A stretch of 64,000 nucleotides of DNA from Symsagittifera roscoffensis. Its lineage: Eukaryota > Xenacoelomorpha > Acoela > Convolutidae. Both the position numbers and the translations under genes were made by a program. The stretch lies in NCBI RefSeq assembly GCF_963678635.1, contig NC_087065.1, positions 30,444,252 to 30,508,251 on the forward strand. Direction: 5' to 3'. Shown here piece by piece: positions 23,901 through 34,690 of the stretch; the stretch's first letter is position 1; the number at the start of each line of letters is the position of its first letter. The notes under the pieces are model-generated. The model searched no databases. It worked only from the letters and a program-made list of their open reading frames with translations, and had not been told where the DNA came from.

Positions 23901-26070
23901 TCGACCAAAATTGAGACAAATTAATTTTGATTGTAGAATACAAACGTGTTTTGGCATTGTGTAGCGTCTGCTGCCCTTGCCCGAGTCGTGCCCCACCAAA
24001 ATAAGATTGCTTAATTGTGATAAAACCATTAAAAAAAATTAAGAAAATTTTCTGAAAATTCTTCATTCATTGGCCCAGCTGGAATTATTCGCTTGACTGT
24101 GCGAATCACTCGTGTGGTTGATATCGAAATTGATAGTCATCCAACTATTCTAGTTGCATGTCACTCTTTGTTCGGTTGATGATGAGACACTTGCATTTTC
24201 CTCATTTCCGTGAGGGCTCACATTATACGCGTGTGGCTCTAAATTTGAAATCCATCATTCTAAAGTTTTGTTGGTTGCTCCGAAACGTTGAAAACAAATG
24301 CTTGACATACCGGAAGCGAAAAACCAGAACAGTCTGCCATATTATGCCTGCTCTGACTGATGAGAGGTTCGGTTACAAGTGAGCCCATTTTTATTACGGG
24401 CGTTAGTTACTTCGGCCCGTTGTTGGTTCCGATACCTATTTAAGCTAACCACGAAGTGGGCTTGAAATCTTTAAAAAACAACTGTCTCGACGTGAAAATT
24501 AGTCGAAAAGTTTTTAGGCTCAATCTGAATCATTCTAAGCTTTAAAATTTGTCATTCAAATCTGAAATAATAAATGAAAGTCTAAACCAGTCCCTTAAAA
24601 GTTGCCAACCCTTGGAAAAGTATATCAGTACCCTTTCGAGGCGTAAATTTTCAAGCAGCCTTTCTAGCAACCAACTTCAAAGAAGGCACTTTTGAAAGGT
24701 CTTACTTTTGAGGTTATCGACGTGTTCAACGGACAGACTGTACGACTGTTCTTCAGTGTCCTAACTCGTTCAATTAAATATCCGTATTCGATGGCAACCG
24801 CACTCTTGGTATTCTAGAGTCTACAAAAGATCAATGCAATTAGACACTTAGTTTTTATATTCCAGCTGCCACTGGTTAACGTGGGATTTCTTCGGACAGA
24901 CTGTACAACTGAAGATTGTACATCTGAAGACTGTACAACTGAAGACTGTACAACCTGGAGGAAGGCAGCTGGGTTAATGACCCGAGTATACTAAGAACAA
25001 CTAATTGGCCCTTCAAAGCAAACTCAGCAAAAATCGGTAAATTCCGATTAAAATGTTTTTCGTCTGATATTGACACATGTTTTGAGAGTGCATCTTGTTT
25101 TAATACCAAAGTTTTGCCGAAATTTTACTGATAATCTGCTCGACCAAAATTGAGACAAATTAATTTTGATTGTAGAATACAAACGTGTTGTGGCATTGTG
25201 TAGCGTCTGCTGCCCTTGCACGAGTCGTGCCCCACCGAAATAAGATTGCTTAATTGTGATAAAACCATAAAAAAAAATAAAAAATTTGCTGAAAATTCTT
25301 CATTCAGTGGCCCAGCTGGAATTATTCGCTTGACTGTGCGAATCAATCGTGTGGTTGATATCGAAATTGATAGTCATCCAACTATTCTAGTTGCATGTCA
25401 CTCTTTGTTCGGTTGATGATGAGACACTTGCATTTTCCTCATTTCCGTGAGGGCTCACATTATACGCGTGTGGCTCTAAATTTTAAATCCATCGTTCTCA
25501 AATTTTGTTGGTTGCTCCGAAACGTTGAAAACAAATGCTTGACACACCGGAAGCAAAAAACCAGAACAGTCTGCCATATTATGCCTGCTCTGACTGATGA
25601 GAGGTTCGGTTACAAGTGAGACCATTTTTATTACGGGCGTTAGTTACTTCGGCCCGTTGTTGGTTCCGATACCTATTTAAGCTAACCACGAAGTGGGCTT
25701 GAAAGCTTTAAAAAACAACTGTCTCGACGTGAAAATTAGTCGAAAAGTTTTTAGGCTCAATCTGAATCATTCTAAGCTTTAAAATTTGTCATTCAAATCT
25801 GAAATAATAAATGAAAGTCTAAACCAGTCCCTTAAAAGTTGCCAACCCTTGGAAAAGTATATCGGTACCCTTTCGAGGCGTAAATTTTCAAGCAGTCTTT
25901 CTAGCAACCAACTTCAAAGAAGGCACTTTTGAAAGGTCTTACTTTTGAGGTTATCGACGTGTTCAACGGACAGACTGTACGACTGTTCTTCAGTGTCCTA
26001 ACTCGTTCAATTAAATATCCGTATTCGATGGCAACCGCACTCTTGGTATTCTAGAGTCTACAAAAGATCA
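20944..26070 (+). repeat. Tandem array of a ~1.24-kb BEL/Pao pol unit
   Basis: The anchor ttcaagcag(c/t)ctttctagca occurs at 20944, 22173, 23411, 24650 and 25887, giving spacings of 1229, 1238, 1239 and 1237 bp. There are four full units and a fifth cut at about 26070. Each unit runs from mid RNase H (LQAAFLATNFKEETLKGL in unit 1) through the connection to the integrase head (KCLTYRKRK...ALTDERFGYK). A ~200-bp piece homologous to the Polinton right arm follows. Units 2-4 are nearly identical and unit 1 is more diverged. All copies carry stops. Confidence 0.9.
21970..22170. repeat. Polinton-derived segment in BEL unit 1
   Basis: From acgaagtgggc to gtaccctttcgaggcg this piece matches 15303-15512 in the Polinton right arm base for base over long stretches (caatctgaatc...ctaagcttta, taaaccagtccc, gccaacccttg). 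The same piece recurs at 23209-23408, 24448-24647 and 25686-25885. It marks the point where BEL integrase coding is lost in each unit. Confidence 0.85.
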
Positions 26071-26950
26071 ACCCGTTTTTGGTTCCGATATGCAGAAGTA
26101 CTGAGAAAATAGGGGGGTTTTATTCACTTGCTCTTAGAGTGATACCATATCCCGACACAAGCTGCTGCGTTATGGACGTTGAGCAATTCATCGCAAGGCG
26201 CGACACTCACGCACCTATTCTTTCCGACAACGACACAAACTTTGTGGGTGCTTAGAAAATAATTCTGCTTGCTTCGAGAATTGGAACAAACTTGCTTCAG
26301 CGGCGGCTTTTACCCATCAAGGAATTTAGGTGAGAATCAACCCACCTAGTGCACAGAATTTTGGCGGTCAGGTAGTGGTTAGTGAGAACTGTCAAACTGG
26401 TATTATAGAGGAGAGTTACCGGGGAATTTTGAGGAAACACAAATTGCGTGGTTGAGCAGTCATTAAACGCGAGACCAATCACAGCCATTAGCACTAACCC
26501 ACACATTTAAGAAGCTTTGACCCCGAACTACTTCAGATTTTGGCAACACACAGCCAATTTCCCGTTGCTGAGCTTTGAAGAAAACTTTGAGCATAAAAAG
26601 CGTTATGCTAACGCAGTGTGGTCATGCTAGTTACGGGAATACCTACCGTTGCACACTAAAACATCAAAGTAGCAGAACAATTTGCACATCACTTCCAAAA
26701 CAGGGGACTTGGTTTGGGTTGTTGTGCCCGACTTTCACATGGGCACTACCCACTTGCCCATGTTATTAAATTGCGCTACAACAAGGACGTATGCGAGACG
26801 TTAAAAACGTCACGAGCGAACTGACCGACTCAACCGCGAAGCTCGGCCCAGTTCATTCGTGTCTAGGGGCGGAGGATGTTGCAGCGCAAAGGCAAGCGAG
26901 CACATAAAAAACATAAACACAAACGTGATGCTAAAGAAGATTAGTTGACC
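26071..26950 (+). pseudogene. BEL/Pao integrase core and C-terminus, copy 1
   Basis: The fifth repeat unit breaks at about 26070 and continues in integrase core. The sequence contains SCCVMDVEQFIARRDTHAPILSD split by context, and DNDTNFVGA (the second catalytic Asp) at about 26215-26255. The C-terminal domain at 26575-26800 reads partly out of frame (ALPTCPCY, and in another frame GDLVWVVVPDFTWGHYPLAHV in pieces). Frameshifts and stops make it dead. It is a near copy of 27604-28485 with an offset of 1529 bp. Confidence 0.8.
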
Positions 26951-28485
26951 CAAACTCAGCCCTTCAAAGCAAACTCAGCAAAAATTGGTAAATTCCGATT
27001 AAAATGTCTTTCGTCTGATATTGACACATGTTTTGAGAGTGCATCTTGTTTTAAAACCAAAGTTTTGCCGAAATTTTATGATAATCTGCTCGACCAAAAT
27101 TTAGACAAATTAATTTTGATTGTAGAATACAAACGTGTTGTGGCATTGTGTAGCGTCTGCTGCCCTTGCACGAGTCGTGCCCCATCGAAATAAGATTGCT
27201 TAATTGTGATAAAACCATAAAAAAAATTTAAAAATTTGCTGAAAATTCTTCATTCATTGGCTCAGCTGGAATTAATCGCTTGGCTGTGCGAATTACTCGT
27301 GTGGTTGATACCGAAATTGATAGTCATCCAATAATTCTAGTTGCATGTCACTCTTTGTTCCGTTGATGATGAGACACTTGCATTTTCCTCATTTCCATCA
27401 GGGCTCACATTATACGCATGCGGCTTTAAATTTAAAATCCACCGTTCTCAAACTTTGTTGATTGCTCCGAAACGTTGAAAACAAATGCTTGACATACCGG
27501 AAGCGAAAAACCAGAACAGTCTGCCATATTATGCCTGCTCTGACTGATGAGAGGTTCGGTTACAAGTGAGACTATTTTTATTACGGGCGTTAATTACTTC
27601 GGCCCGTTTTTGGTTCCGATATGCAGAACTACTGAGAAAATAGGGGGGTTTTATTCACTTGCCCTTAGAGTGATACCATATCCCGACACAAGCTGCTGCG
27701 TTTTGGACGTTGAGCAATTCATCGCAAGGCGCGACACTCACGCACCTATTCTTTCCGACAACGACACAAACTTTGTGGGTGCTTAGAAAAAAATTCTGCT
27801 TGCTTCGAGAATTGGAACAAACTTGCTTCAGCGGCGGTTTTTTCCCATCAAGGAATTTAGGTGAGAATCAACCCACCTAGTGCACAGTATCTCAGCGGTC
27901 AGGTAGTGGTTAGTGAGAACTGTCAAACTAGTACTCTAGAGGAGAGTTACCGAGGAATTTTTACGAACCACAAATTGCGTTGTTGAGCAGTCATTAAACA
28001 CGAGACCAATCACAGCCATTAGCACTAACCCACACATTTTAGAGGCTTTGACCCCAAACTACTTCAGACTTTGGCAACACACAGCCAATTTCCGTTGCTG
28101 AGTTTTGAAGATAACTTTGAGCATAAAAAGCGTTATGCTAACGCAGTGTGGTCATGCTAGTTACGGGAATACCTACCGTTGCACATTAAAACATCAAAGT
28201 GGCAGAACAATTTGCACATCACTTCCAAAACAGGGAACTTGGTTTGGGTTGTTGTGCCCGACTTTCACATGGGCACTACCCACTTGCCCATGTTATTAAA
28301 TTGCGCAACAACAAGGACGTATGCGAGACGTTAAAAACGTCACGAGCGAACTGACCGGACCAACCGCAAAGCTCGGTCCAGTTCATTCGTTTCTAGGGGC
28401 GGAGGATGTTGCAGCGCAAAGGCAAGCGAGCACATAAAAAAAATAAACACAAGCATGATGCTATAGAAGATCAGTTGACCGAGTG
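26951..28485 (+). pseudogene. BEL/Pao RNase H end plus integrase, copy 2 (most complete)
   Basis: This is the only copy in which the integrase head joins a core without the Polinton-derived piece. It has PFKANSAKIGKFRLKC (about 26955), the integrase head, VNYFGPFLVPICRTTEK (27571-27640), RRDTHAPILSDNDTNFVGA (27727-27784) and a C-terminal domain (28105-28300). The YFGP and DN-TNFVGA blocks are hallmarks of BEL/Pao integrase. Stops remain. The element end is near 28480, where the two copies stop matching. Confidence 0.8.
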
Positions 28486-29421
28486 ATCTAGACCAAAACT
28501 AATTTGTAGACCAGTCAGGCGTATGTTCGAGACCCCCACATGCCCATTTTGTAATTTGCTAAAAAAGGGGTTACATCCTTTTTTAACATTTCGATTAAAG
28601 CTGACCGTCAAAAAGAGCAGTTTGTCTCAAGGACAATCACTGGTTATTTTGGCATGCGCCAATTTATCACATAAAGATTGTACCGAAAAAACAAATGTTT
28701 TGAAAGCGATTTTATGCCAGGTTTTTCAGAATTGGTTTTTTGATTGATTTACGACAATGAGTGTTTGTCTTACCAAAAAAAGCTGTTTTAAGTTGCTTAC
28801 GGAGGTTGGGCGCACAACCAAAATAGCAATACAGTTGTTATACTATTATTCGTAATTGTTAGTGGCATGAGGGTAAACAATTACTGCTATCATGTTTCTG
28901 AGGATTCATCTTGTTGATATAAGAGAGTTTGGCTTTTCTTCTCGCCAAAAGTAGGGCGTTCAAGTTTCCGAGACTACAAAGACTAATTTTTTTATACGAG
29001 ACACAAGTCTCTAATATGAAGTCGCTGTGGACTATGCTGCTATAATGATGCACAATATTGCAATAATAATTCTCAGTGGATGATTTGAAAAACGGAGGTT
29101 TTTTTATTATTTGTACTTCAGTTACTATTTTAGTCTCAATTTCTGCGTTTTTCGACGTTTTTTTTTTAAATAATAACTCTTCGAAGTTTTTTGCTCTCGG
29201 ATAGCTTTTTGACGTGACTTGAAACTACCTGGTCGGCTTTCTGGCGTTTCTGAATTTTCAAAATACTTTCATTTACTACAATATACTATTTTGTTTCTGA
29301 ATACTGCAAAATACTACAAAAGAAGTTACTGGTCCACATTTTGGAACGTTTTTTTTTTCGAAAAAAATGCGGCCATTTCTAGGCTAGTTTACGAAGAAAA
29401 AGTTGTCAACTGTTTTTATAG
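28486..29421 (+). other. Intron 2, right part
   Basis: The first 60 bp have a tRNA-like look (gaccgagtgatctagacc ... gtatgttcgagacccc) and may be a SINE head. The rest is AT-rich with small open frames and T-runs before the acceptor tttttatag at 29421. Nothing else is recognised. Confidence 0.4.
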
Positions 29422-29562
29422 GTTATGTGTACGTGTCGATTGACGACTGCTGGATGAGCAAAGAGAGAACTGCGGATGGGAAGTTGCAGCCAGACCCTAT
29501 CAGATTCCCCAGTGGCATGGCCTCCCTGGCCCAATACATGCATGAGAGGGGACTCAAACTGG
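29422..29562 (+). CDS. Alpha-galactosidase/NAGA exon 3
   Basis: The exon completes the split Gly codon and encodes [16 protein letters not shown] ... [20 protein letters not shown] and LKLG. The block Y-x-x-I-D-D-C-W-M...R...G-x-L-x-x-D-P-x-R-F-P-x-G is diagnostic for GH27. The DD pair and the W line the substrate pocket in animal enzymes. The exon ends at 29562 before a gtgaaa donor, leaving one G (phase 1) as at the human LKLG|I position. The next exon is not in the sequenced bases. Confidence 0.95.
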
Positions 29563-29847
29563 GTGAAAATAAGCAATAGTAGAATGGCAAAATATACTAT
29601 ATGACAGAAAAACAAGCAATCATTGATAGAAAATGAACAAAATAAGCAGCAGATTCTGAGGGGAGTTGTCATCCTCACGACACCCTGCGCACCCAAAAAG
29701 TCTCCCTTTGGACTTAGTTTTTCTCGTCTGTTTTGACTGACCATCCCCAAAATTTCCCTAAAAGCACTTTTGCAGCCTGTATTTTTTATTTTAAGGCTTA
29801 GCGCTTGCGAAAAACCGCAATTTTGTTCTGTTCCCATAAAGTGTCTT
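29563..29847 (+). other. Start of intron 3
   Basis: Intronic sequence running into the assembly gap. I see no exon-like match to the missing GH27 middle and no element. Confidence 0.6.
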
Positions 29848-30047
29848 NNNNNNNNNNNNNNNNNNNNNNNNNNNNNNNNNNNNNNNNNNNNNNNNNNNNN
29901 NNNNNNNNNNNNNNNNNNNNNNNNNNNNNNNNNNNNNNNNNNNNNNNNNNNNNNNNNNNNNNNNNNNNNNNNNNNNNNNNNNNNNNNNNNNNNNNNNNNN
30001 NNNNNNNNNNNNNNNNNNNNNNNNNNNNNNNNNNNNNNNNNNNNNNN
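29848..30047. other. Assembly gap (200 N)
   Basis: Exactly 200 N, a usual placeholder length, so the true size is unknown. Roughly 125 residues of the enzyme are missing between the flanking exons, including the nucleophile Asp (K-x-D-G-C motif) and the acid/base Asp of GH27. The gap is the natural place for those exons. Confidence 0.98.
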
Positions 30048-30104
30048 TCTCGACCCGGGTGTCGCATTTTATAGTCAGTATCTATAAAATTTTAAAAATA
30101 GTCA

Positions 30105-30260
30105 AATAAAAGCCATCAAAAGTGGATTGAAATTAATTATTTTTTATATCATTATAATCCATTATACTCCAAAAAAAATTTATTATTTTTTTCATACAGT
30201 TTTATGCCAATATAACCCCTTATAATCGGTTATAATCAACTATAAAGGATTTTTTCGATA
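30105..30260. repeat. AT-rich palindromic repeat cluster (tataatccattata), cluster 1
   Basis: Repeated variants of ATTATAATCC / GGATTATAAT, each nearly self-complementary. The same family recurs at 30790-31035 and 32365-32645 on both sides of the exon at 31688. Confidence 0.75.
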
Positions 30261-30384
30261 GATTATCCAGGAAATTTACAACTTTTTTTCAAATTTATTG
30301 CATTTCCTGTTTAGTTCAGTTGCTAAGTATTAGGTTTTATAAAATATTACATTTCTCTTTCCAATTTTTATACTTTTTGTCTTA

Positions 30385-30660
30385 TATACCCCGTTTACCC
30401 CCCCCCCTCCCCCCCACTCCTGTTTACCCCCCCCCCCTCTCTCCTGTTTACCCCCCTCCCCCCACTACTGTTTACCCCCTCCCTCCGTTTTCCTCCCTGC
30501 TTACACCCCCTTTGTTTATCCCTTCCCCGTTTTCTTCCCTGTTTACCCGCCCCGTTTACCCCCCCCCCCTCCTCTCTACCTCCCTGCCCGTTGACCACTA
30601 CTCAATTTACCACCACCCCATCTTAGTTTTACATCCACCCCCCGTTTACTGAGGGAGGGG
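30385..30660. repeat. C-rich low-complexity tract
   Basis: Degenerate repeats of 'CTGTTTACCCCCCC' with runs of up to about ten C, continuing as G-runs around 30650-30710. The long proline-rich open frames across it are artefacts of composition. Such tracts assemble badly, and this one sits 340 bp from the gap. Confidence 0.9.
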
Positions 30661-30789
30661 GTTTGGTCGAATGCGGACGAATGCGGCCAATGTGTGGGGG
30701 GAGGAGGAGGGTTAATTCGAGTAGGTTAAGATTGCGAGTAGGCCATGAGTAACGCAGAAATATGTTGCAAATTTGCAAATGATTTTGCA

Positions 30790-31035
30790 CAAAATATATA
30801 GATTATAATCCGTTAGAATCAATTATAATGGACTTTAAATGGATTATAATCCATTATAATGGATTTTAAATGTATTATAATCCATTATATTAGATTTTAA
30901 TGGATTGTTTTTCTTAAAGAAAATAATCGATTATAATGACAATATAATCGATTTCGTGGTCTAAATTTGTCCCAATAATGGATTTTAATGACAACATTTT
31001 GGACAACAATTTTCCATTATAATCAATTATTATCC
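30790..31035. repeat. AT-rich palindromic repeat cluster 2
   Basis: More than ten variants of the ATTATAATGGATT / AATCCATTATAAT motif in both orientations, often abutting so that they form short perfect palindromes. Confidence 0.8.
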
Positions 31036-31257
31036 ATGAAACTCCGGTGCGGGTTCGCTTCAATTTTTTTTTCAATAAATCATTTTCAATTGATTTCTTG
31101 ATTAACTATTGATGTTAAAAACCAACAGAAGTCATAACAGGATCAGAGGCGCCTGAAAACGGGCTGTAATGTTCCACAGCGCTCTCGCAATGAGATTTCA
31201 CTTGGTTGTAAAAAGAAGAAAATTTTACAGTGATTGGAATCTAGATTGCAAACAATT

Positions 31258-31398
31258 TATCATGATTATTATAATTATTACTATTAATATTATGATTATC
31301 ATTATTATAATTATTATTTTTATTATTTTGATTATTATCATGATTATTGTTATTATTACGATGATTATGATTATGATTATGATTATTATTATTATAAC
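31258..31398. repeat. (ATT/GATT)n microsatellite
   Basis: An imperfect trinucleotide-like run of ATT with GATTATGATT variants, ending with four GATTAT-type repeats. Confidence 0.95.
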
Positions 31399-31481
31399 TT
31401 TCGAACAAAGGCGCCAATTTTAGATGACGCGCTGGAAGTCTCTTTGAAGCCAGAGTTGCACTGTCTCTGATCTGAAATTTT

Positions 31482-31583
31482 CGTTGCGTATAACAAATTC
31501 GCCTGTTATAGCGTTTGATACGCAACAACGCCGTTGCGTTTCAAAAGCTATCAGATAACAGACGAATTTGTTATACGCACATC
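31482..31583. repeat. ~100-bp near-perfect hairpin
   Basis: The left arm 31482-31528 (tgcgtataacaaattcg...ttgatacgcaac) pairs with the right arm 31535-31583 (gttgcgtttcaaaag...gaatttgttatacgca) around a six-base loop aacgcc, with small asymmetries inside. It is 105 bp upstream of the exon at 31688. It may be a minimal foldback element; no coding potential. Confidence 0.8.
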
Positions 31584-31687
31584 ATTTTCTCCGTTCATGA
31601 TTTTTCACGCGCTTCAGTTTAACCATAGCAGTTTCATTTGTTTCGAAAGGATTTTTTAGTCCTCAATTTCATTTGAAGCTGTTGTAG

Positions 31688-31997
31688 GATGAGTACGCGC
31701 AGTACAATGGACCCGGTCATTTTAATGACCCCGATGAACTGCTGTTGGGGGACGGGGCTCTCTCTATTGGTCAGCAGAAGATCCAGATGTCAGTATGGTG
31801 CATGTGGAGTGCACCCCTTCTCATCTCCTCTGATCTGAGAGTGATAAGTGATGAATCACTGGCCGTACTTCTCAATCAACACCTGATTGACATTGATCAG
31901 GACCCTTTGGGAGATTTTGGCAAGCGAGTGTTCACAAACAGCAACAACGATCAGCAAGTATGGGTGAAGAAATTGAGCGGGAAAAATGACTCACAAA
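31688..31997 (+). CDS. Alpha-galactosidase/NAGA penultimate visible exon
   Basis: The acceptor gctgttgtag precedes codon GAT. The exon encodes the end of the catalytic barrel: YNGPGHFNDPDELLLG, then QQKIQMSVWCMWSAPLLISSDLR and DIDQDPLG, then QQVWVKKLSGKNDSQ at the start of the C-terminal beta-sandwich. The GPGHxNDPD and NQDPLG-like blocks are GH27 hallmarks. GPGH (not GPGG) and the P-L-L-x-S-x-D-L-R context lean towards NAGA-like enzymes, though specificity cannot be fixed. The donor is AAA|gtaaat at 31997, phase 1, which fits both the exon at 59887 and its copy at 50993. Confidence 0.93.
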
Positions 31998-33147
31998 GTA
32001 AATCTAGTTCAGTTTCACCCTTTTACTTGAGCTCATAATCTTTTCGGTTTTTTTTTTCGTTTCATTATAAAAGTTCAATACAAAAGCTCTTTATTTCCAT
32101 TCCCCCACCCCTTCTTCCCGCATTTGATTTTCAACTTGAAACAAAATTGCTCGTTTTCAGAGCAAAGCCCTGAATGTTCCGACTGCCTTTTGAGGTCAAT
32201 GGAGCAGTAATAACTTGGAAAAAATGTTTTAAAAAAACAAACAAAAAACAAACAAAAAATTATAGGTTTTTTTGTCTTATATGTTCTGATTGAACCCCAC
32301 CCAGTTTACGTTAACCACTCATCCCAGTTTGCTTTTGCGAAATTAATCGAATTTAGTTCTAAAATTAAAATGGATTATAATCAATTATAATGGATTAGAA
32401 TGGATTTTTAGTTAAAACAAAATCGATTATAATGATTTATACTGGCAAAAATAATCAATTTCGCTGCCAAAAATATTGGTTTATAATCTATTTTAATGGA
32501 TAATAATGGATTACTATTTTTAAAAATGATCAATTATAATGGCAACACAATCGATTTCGTGGTCTGAGTCTTACATCTGTAATGAGTTATAAAAGATTTT
32601 TTTTTGTCTCCGGAATCCGTTATAATCAATTAGAATCCATGGGCGCTCCCTGCGGGGTCAATTCAATTGGAACGATTTTATTGTGTGGGTGAATTCACCA
32701 CACATAAATCGTTCGCGTTACGTTCTCAGGATTATGAAAAAAACTTCAAATCTCGCATAATTTGGCAACAGAGCATGACCAATTTGGCAAATTTCAAACC
32801 CCCAGAACTTTACAAAAAATTATCTGAGGTAACATATCTTTTTTTAAATTTGAACTCAAGGAGATTATATCTTCAATGAGGTTTAAACAAATGTTGAAAA
32901 TTGACCGGCGAAAATTGACTAAATAAAAACCACACCGACCATAAATACCCCGTTTTCTTCGAAATTCGGAACAATAAAATTTGGCTAAAAAGCTTCCTTC
33001 AACCAATTTGGAACAATTTCTAAGACGGATAAAATTTTTAAACGGGGCAACCTTTAGACCTCCATAACTTTTCGAAAATATTCACAAATGAAATGAAATT
33101 TTTAAATTTATGCTCAGGAAAATCATACTTTTTGAATGATTTAAACC
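31998..33147 (+). other. Start of the last intron, with AT-palindrome cluster 3
   Basis: The intron runs to 59886 by the main annotation (27.9 kb). 32365-32645 is a third cluster of the AATCCATTATAATGG family. 32780-32890 and 33020-33140 look like diverged copies of each other (gg/caa.ttt.aaacc..c..aactttt). No coding feature. Confidence 0.6.
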
Positions 33148-33394
33148 TGTAGTTTCAGCACCAGAACAATTTGAAAAAATCTTAGACAACAGTTGTTCTC
33201 CTTCTGGAACTAACTCGCAAAGACCAGCATACACTAGATCTTTTGAGACTAGGAGATATAAGAGTAAGATTAAGATTGGTAATAGACTTAGAAGTTGCAC
33301 GAACCTATCCGGCCGAAAATAAGATAGCTGGACGAACAGACGGTGTATCTTATCTGAAGTTACTCTAAGACTACAGACCCCCAGTCATAACTCA
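33148..33394 (+). repeat. LTR-like repeat copy 1 (gypsy-2 5' LTR)
   Basis: From tgtagtttcagcacc to ataactca this matches 50441-50690, 59293-59545 and 61848-62098 (shared blocks ...gaccagtatacactagatct..., ...gcacgaac.tatccggccgaa..., ...gacgaacagacggtgta...). It begins TG, ends CA, and is followed two bases later by a tRNA-complementary motif, as expected of a 5' LTR. The other copies extend about 100 bp further left, so this one may be truncated. Confidence 0.65.
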
Positions 33395-33396
33395 TC

Positions 33397-33411
33397 TGGT
33401 GCGACCAAAAG
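33397..33411 (+). other. Candidate primer binding site of gypsy-2
   Basis: TGGTGCGACCAAAAG lies two bases after the LTR-like repeat. Its complement would end ...GGTCGCACCA, the form of a mature tRNA 3' end. Which tRNA this is cannot be decided from the sequence. Confidence 0.5.
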
Positions 33412-34690
33412 TCTCGAACAAGACCTTAACTAACTTAGCATTAGACAATTAGAATTAGAATTAGACAATTCCAAAATTGCAAAATGTTAGATGGAACAGA
33501 CAATTAAATAGAATTGTCTCTACGTCTCAATATATCTACGCCGATATTTCAAACAATACGAGAAAAACCAGGTTTTGCACGAATACCGAGATCAAGGCGT
33601 GAACAACGATTCGGAGACGGACCGATCTATTACATGATAGTACGACAAAAACTGGAATAAGTATTTGTATTCAGAATACTTTATGCAGTAAATTTAAATT
33701 TTCATTTATTAACATGAAAACCATTTGAAAAAAAATTTCTACATGAACCTATTTGGCGCTATACTTACTATATAAATAATAACGACTGATGAAAAGATGC
33801 ACAAGTAGTTCTTTCCAAAACCTGCAGTGAATTGAAACTTTTGATAAATTACTTAATGAATAAAAAATACAGAAATTAGTTAGTAAGAAAGTTTATCGAT
33901 AGTTTTGTTAGTTATAAGTAAATTATCTTCTCATTATCCCAGCTTTATTACCCAAAAAATGACCACAAAAAATTAAGAAACTAAAATAATTTGCAATCTA
34001 ACTCTTAAAATCTTTCCTTAAATTAATTTTTTACATAAAAATTTATCAAGACATCCTTGTTTTTCAATAATTCACATTTAAATCATAAACAGATCATCAA
34101 GGCTTCCCTTGCGTTTTTAATTTTTTAAAATTAAATTTCGTTTCACAAAATTTCTGATCATCAAGGCTTCTCTTGGATCAGATAGAACAACTTTGTTCTA
34201 CCCACATCATAAATTAAAGTGTCTAACTCCTTCAAACGTCGATTCACTCTCCAGGCTTTGTAAAGACCCAGAATAAAAAGACGTTTTTGAACAATTCTAA
34301 TTAAGATAGGCAGTGAAAAACTTCGGTTACTCATCCTTCGCTCGAGCTCTTCCTTTTAGATGACCCAGGCGAAAACCCTTAACAACATTAGTAAGTTTTA
34401 AAACAGTATCTAACGATCTACTTGTCTTCTAATTATACCTGAACCTTGTGGATTGATTTACTATTCTCCAAACCTTGATCACAAATCAAACCACTAGGAA
34501 AGATTCAGTAAGTTCATCATATACTAGATCGAGTTACGAGAAAGTAAAAAATCATTATCGCGAACTGATATACTCTCTCTCCAACCTGTCAACCACGACA
34601 ATCTCTGACCCAAGTTAAGATAACCACACAAAAACCGTAAGCACTAAAAATTTAGGAAAATAGAAAATCTAAATCCCGAGTTTTGCATCC
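33412..34690 (+). other. Gypsy-2 leader region
   Basis: A-rich sequence between the PBS and the first gag-like frame. No RNA gene or open frame of note. Two short 'atcatcaaggcttc(c/t)cttg' repeats occur near 34094 and 34158. Confidence 0.4.

Noticed and set aside
22398-25346. Repeated minus-strand frames (77 and 85 codons) present in every BEL unit
   Set aside because: They are antisense to BEL RNase H/integrase coding and repeat only because the unit is duplicated.
20944-26070. CRISPR-like or satellite interpretation of the regular repeats
   Set aside because: Unit length is 1.24 kb, the content is pol coding, and the host is a eukaryote.
29848-30047. Open frames spanning the N run
   Set aside because: They read through unknown bases and have no meaning.
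30320-30652. 110-codon proline-rich open frame (and its Gly/Arg-rich antisense partner)
   Set aside because: Entirely due to the C-rich low-complexity tract; no start context, homology or exon structure.
31169-31528. Ile/Met-rich and Asn/His-rich open frames
   Set aside because: They translate the ATT/GATT microsatellite.
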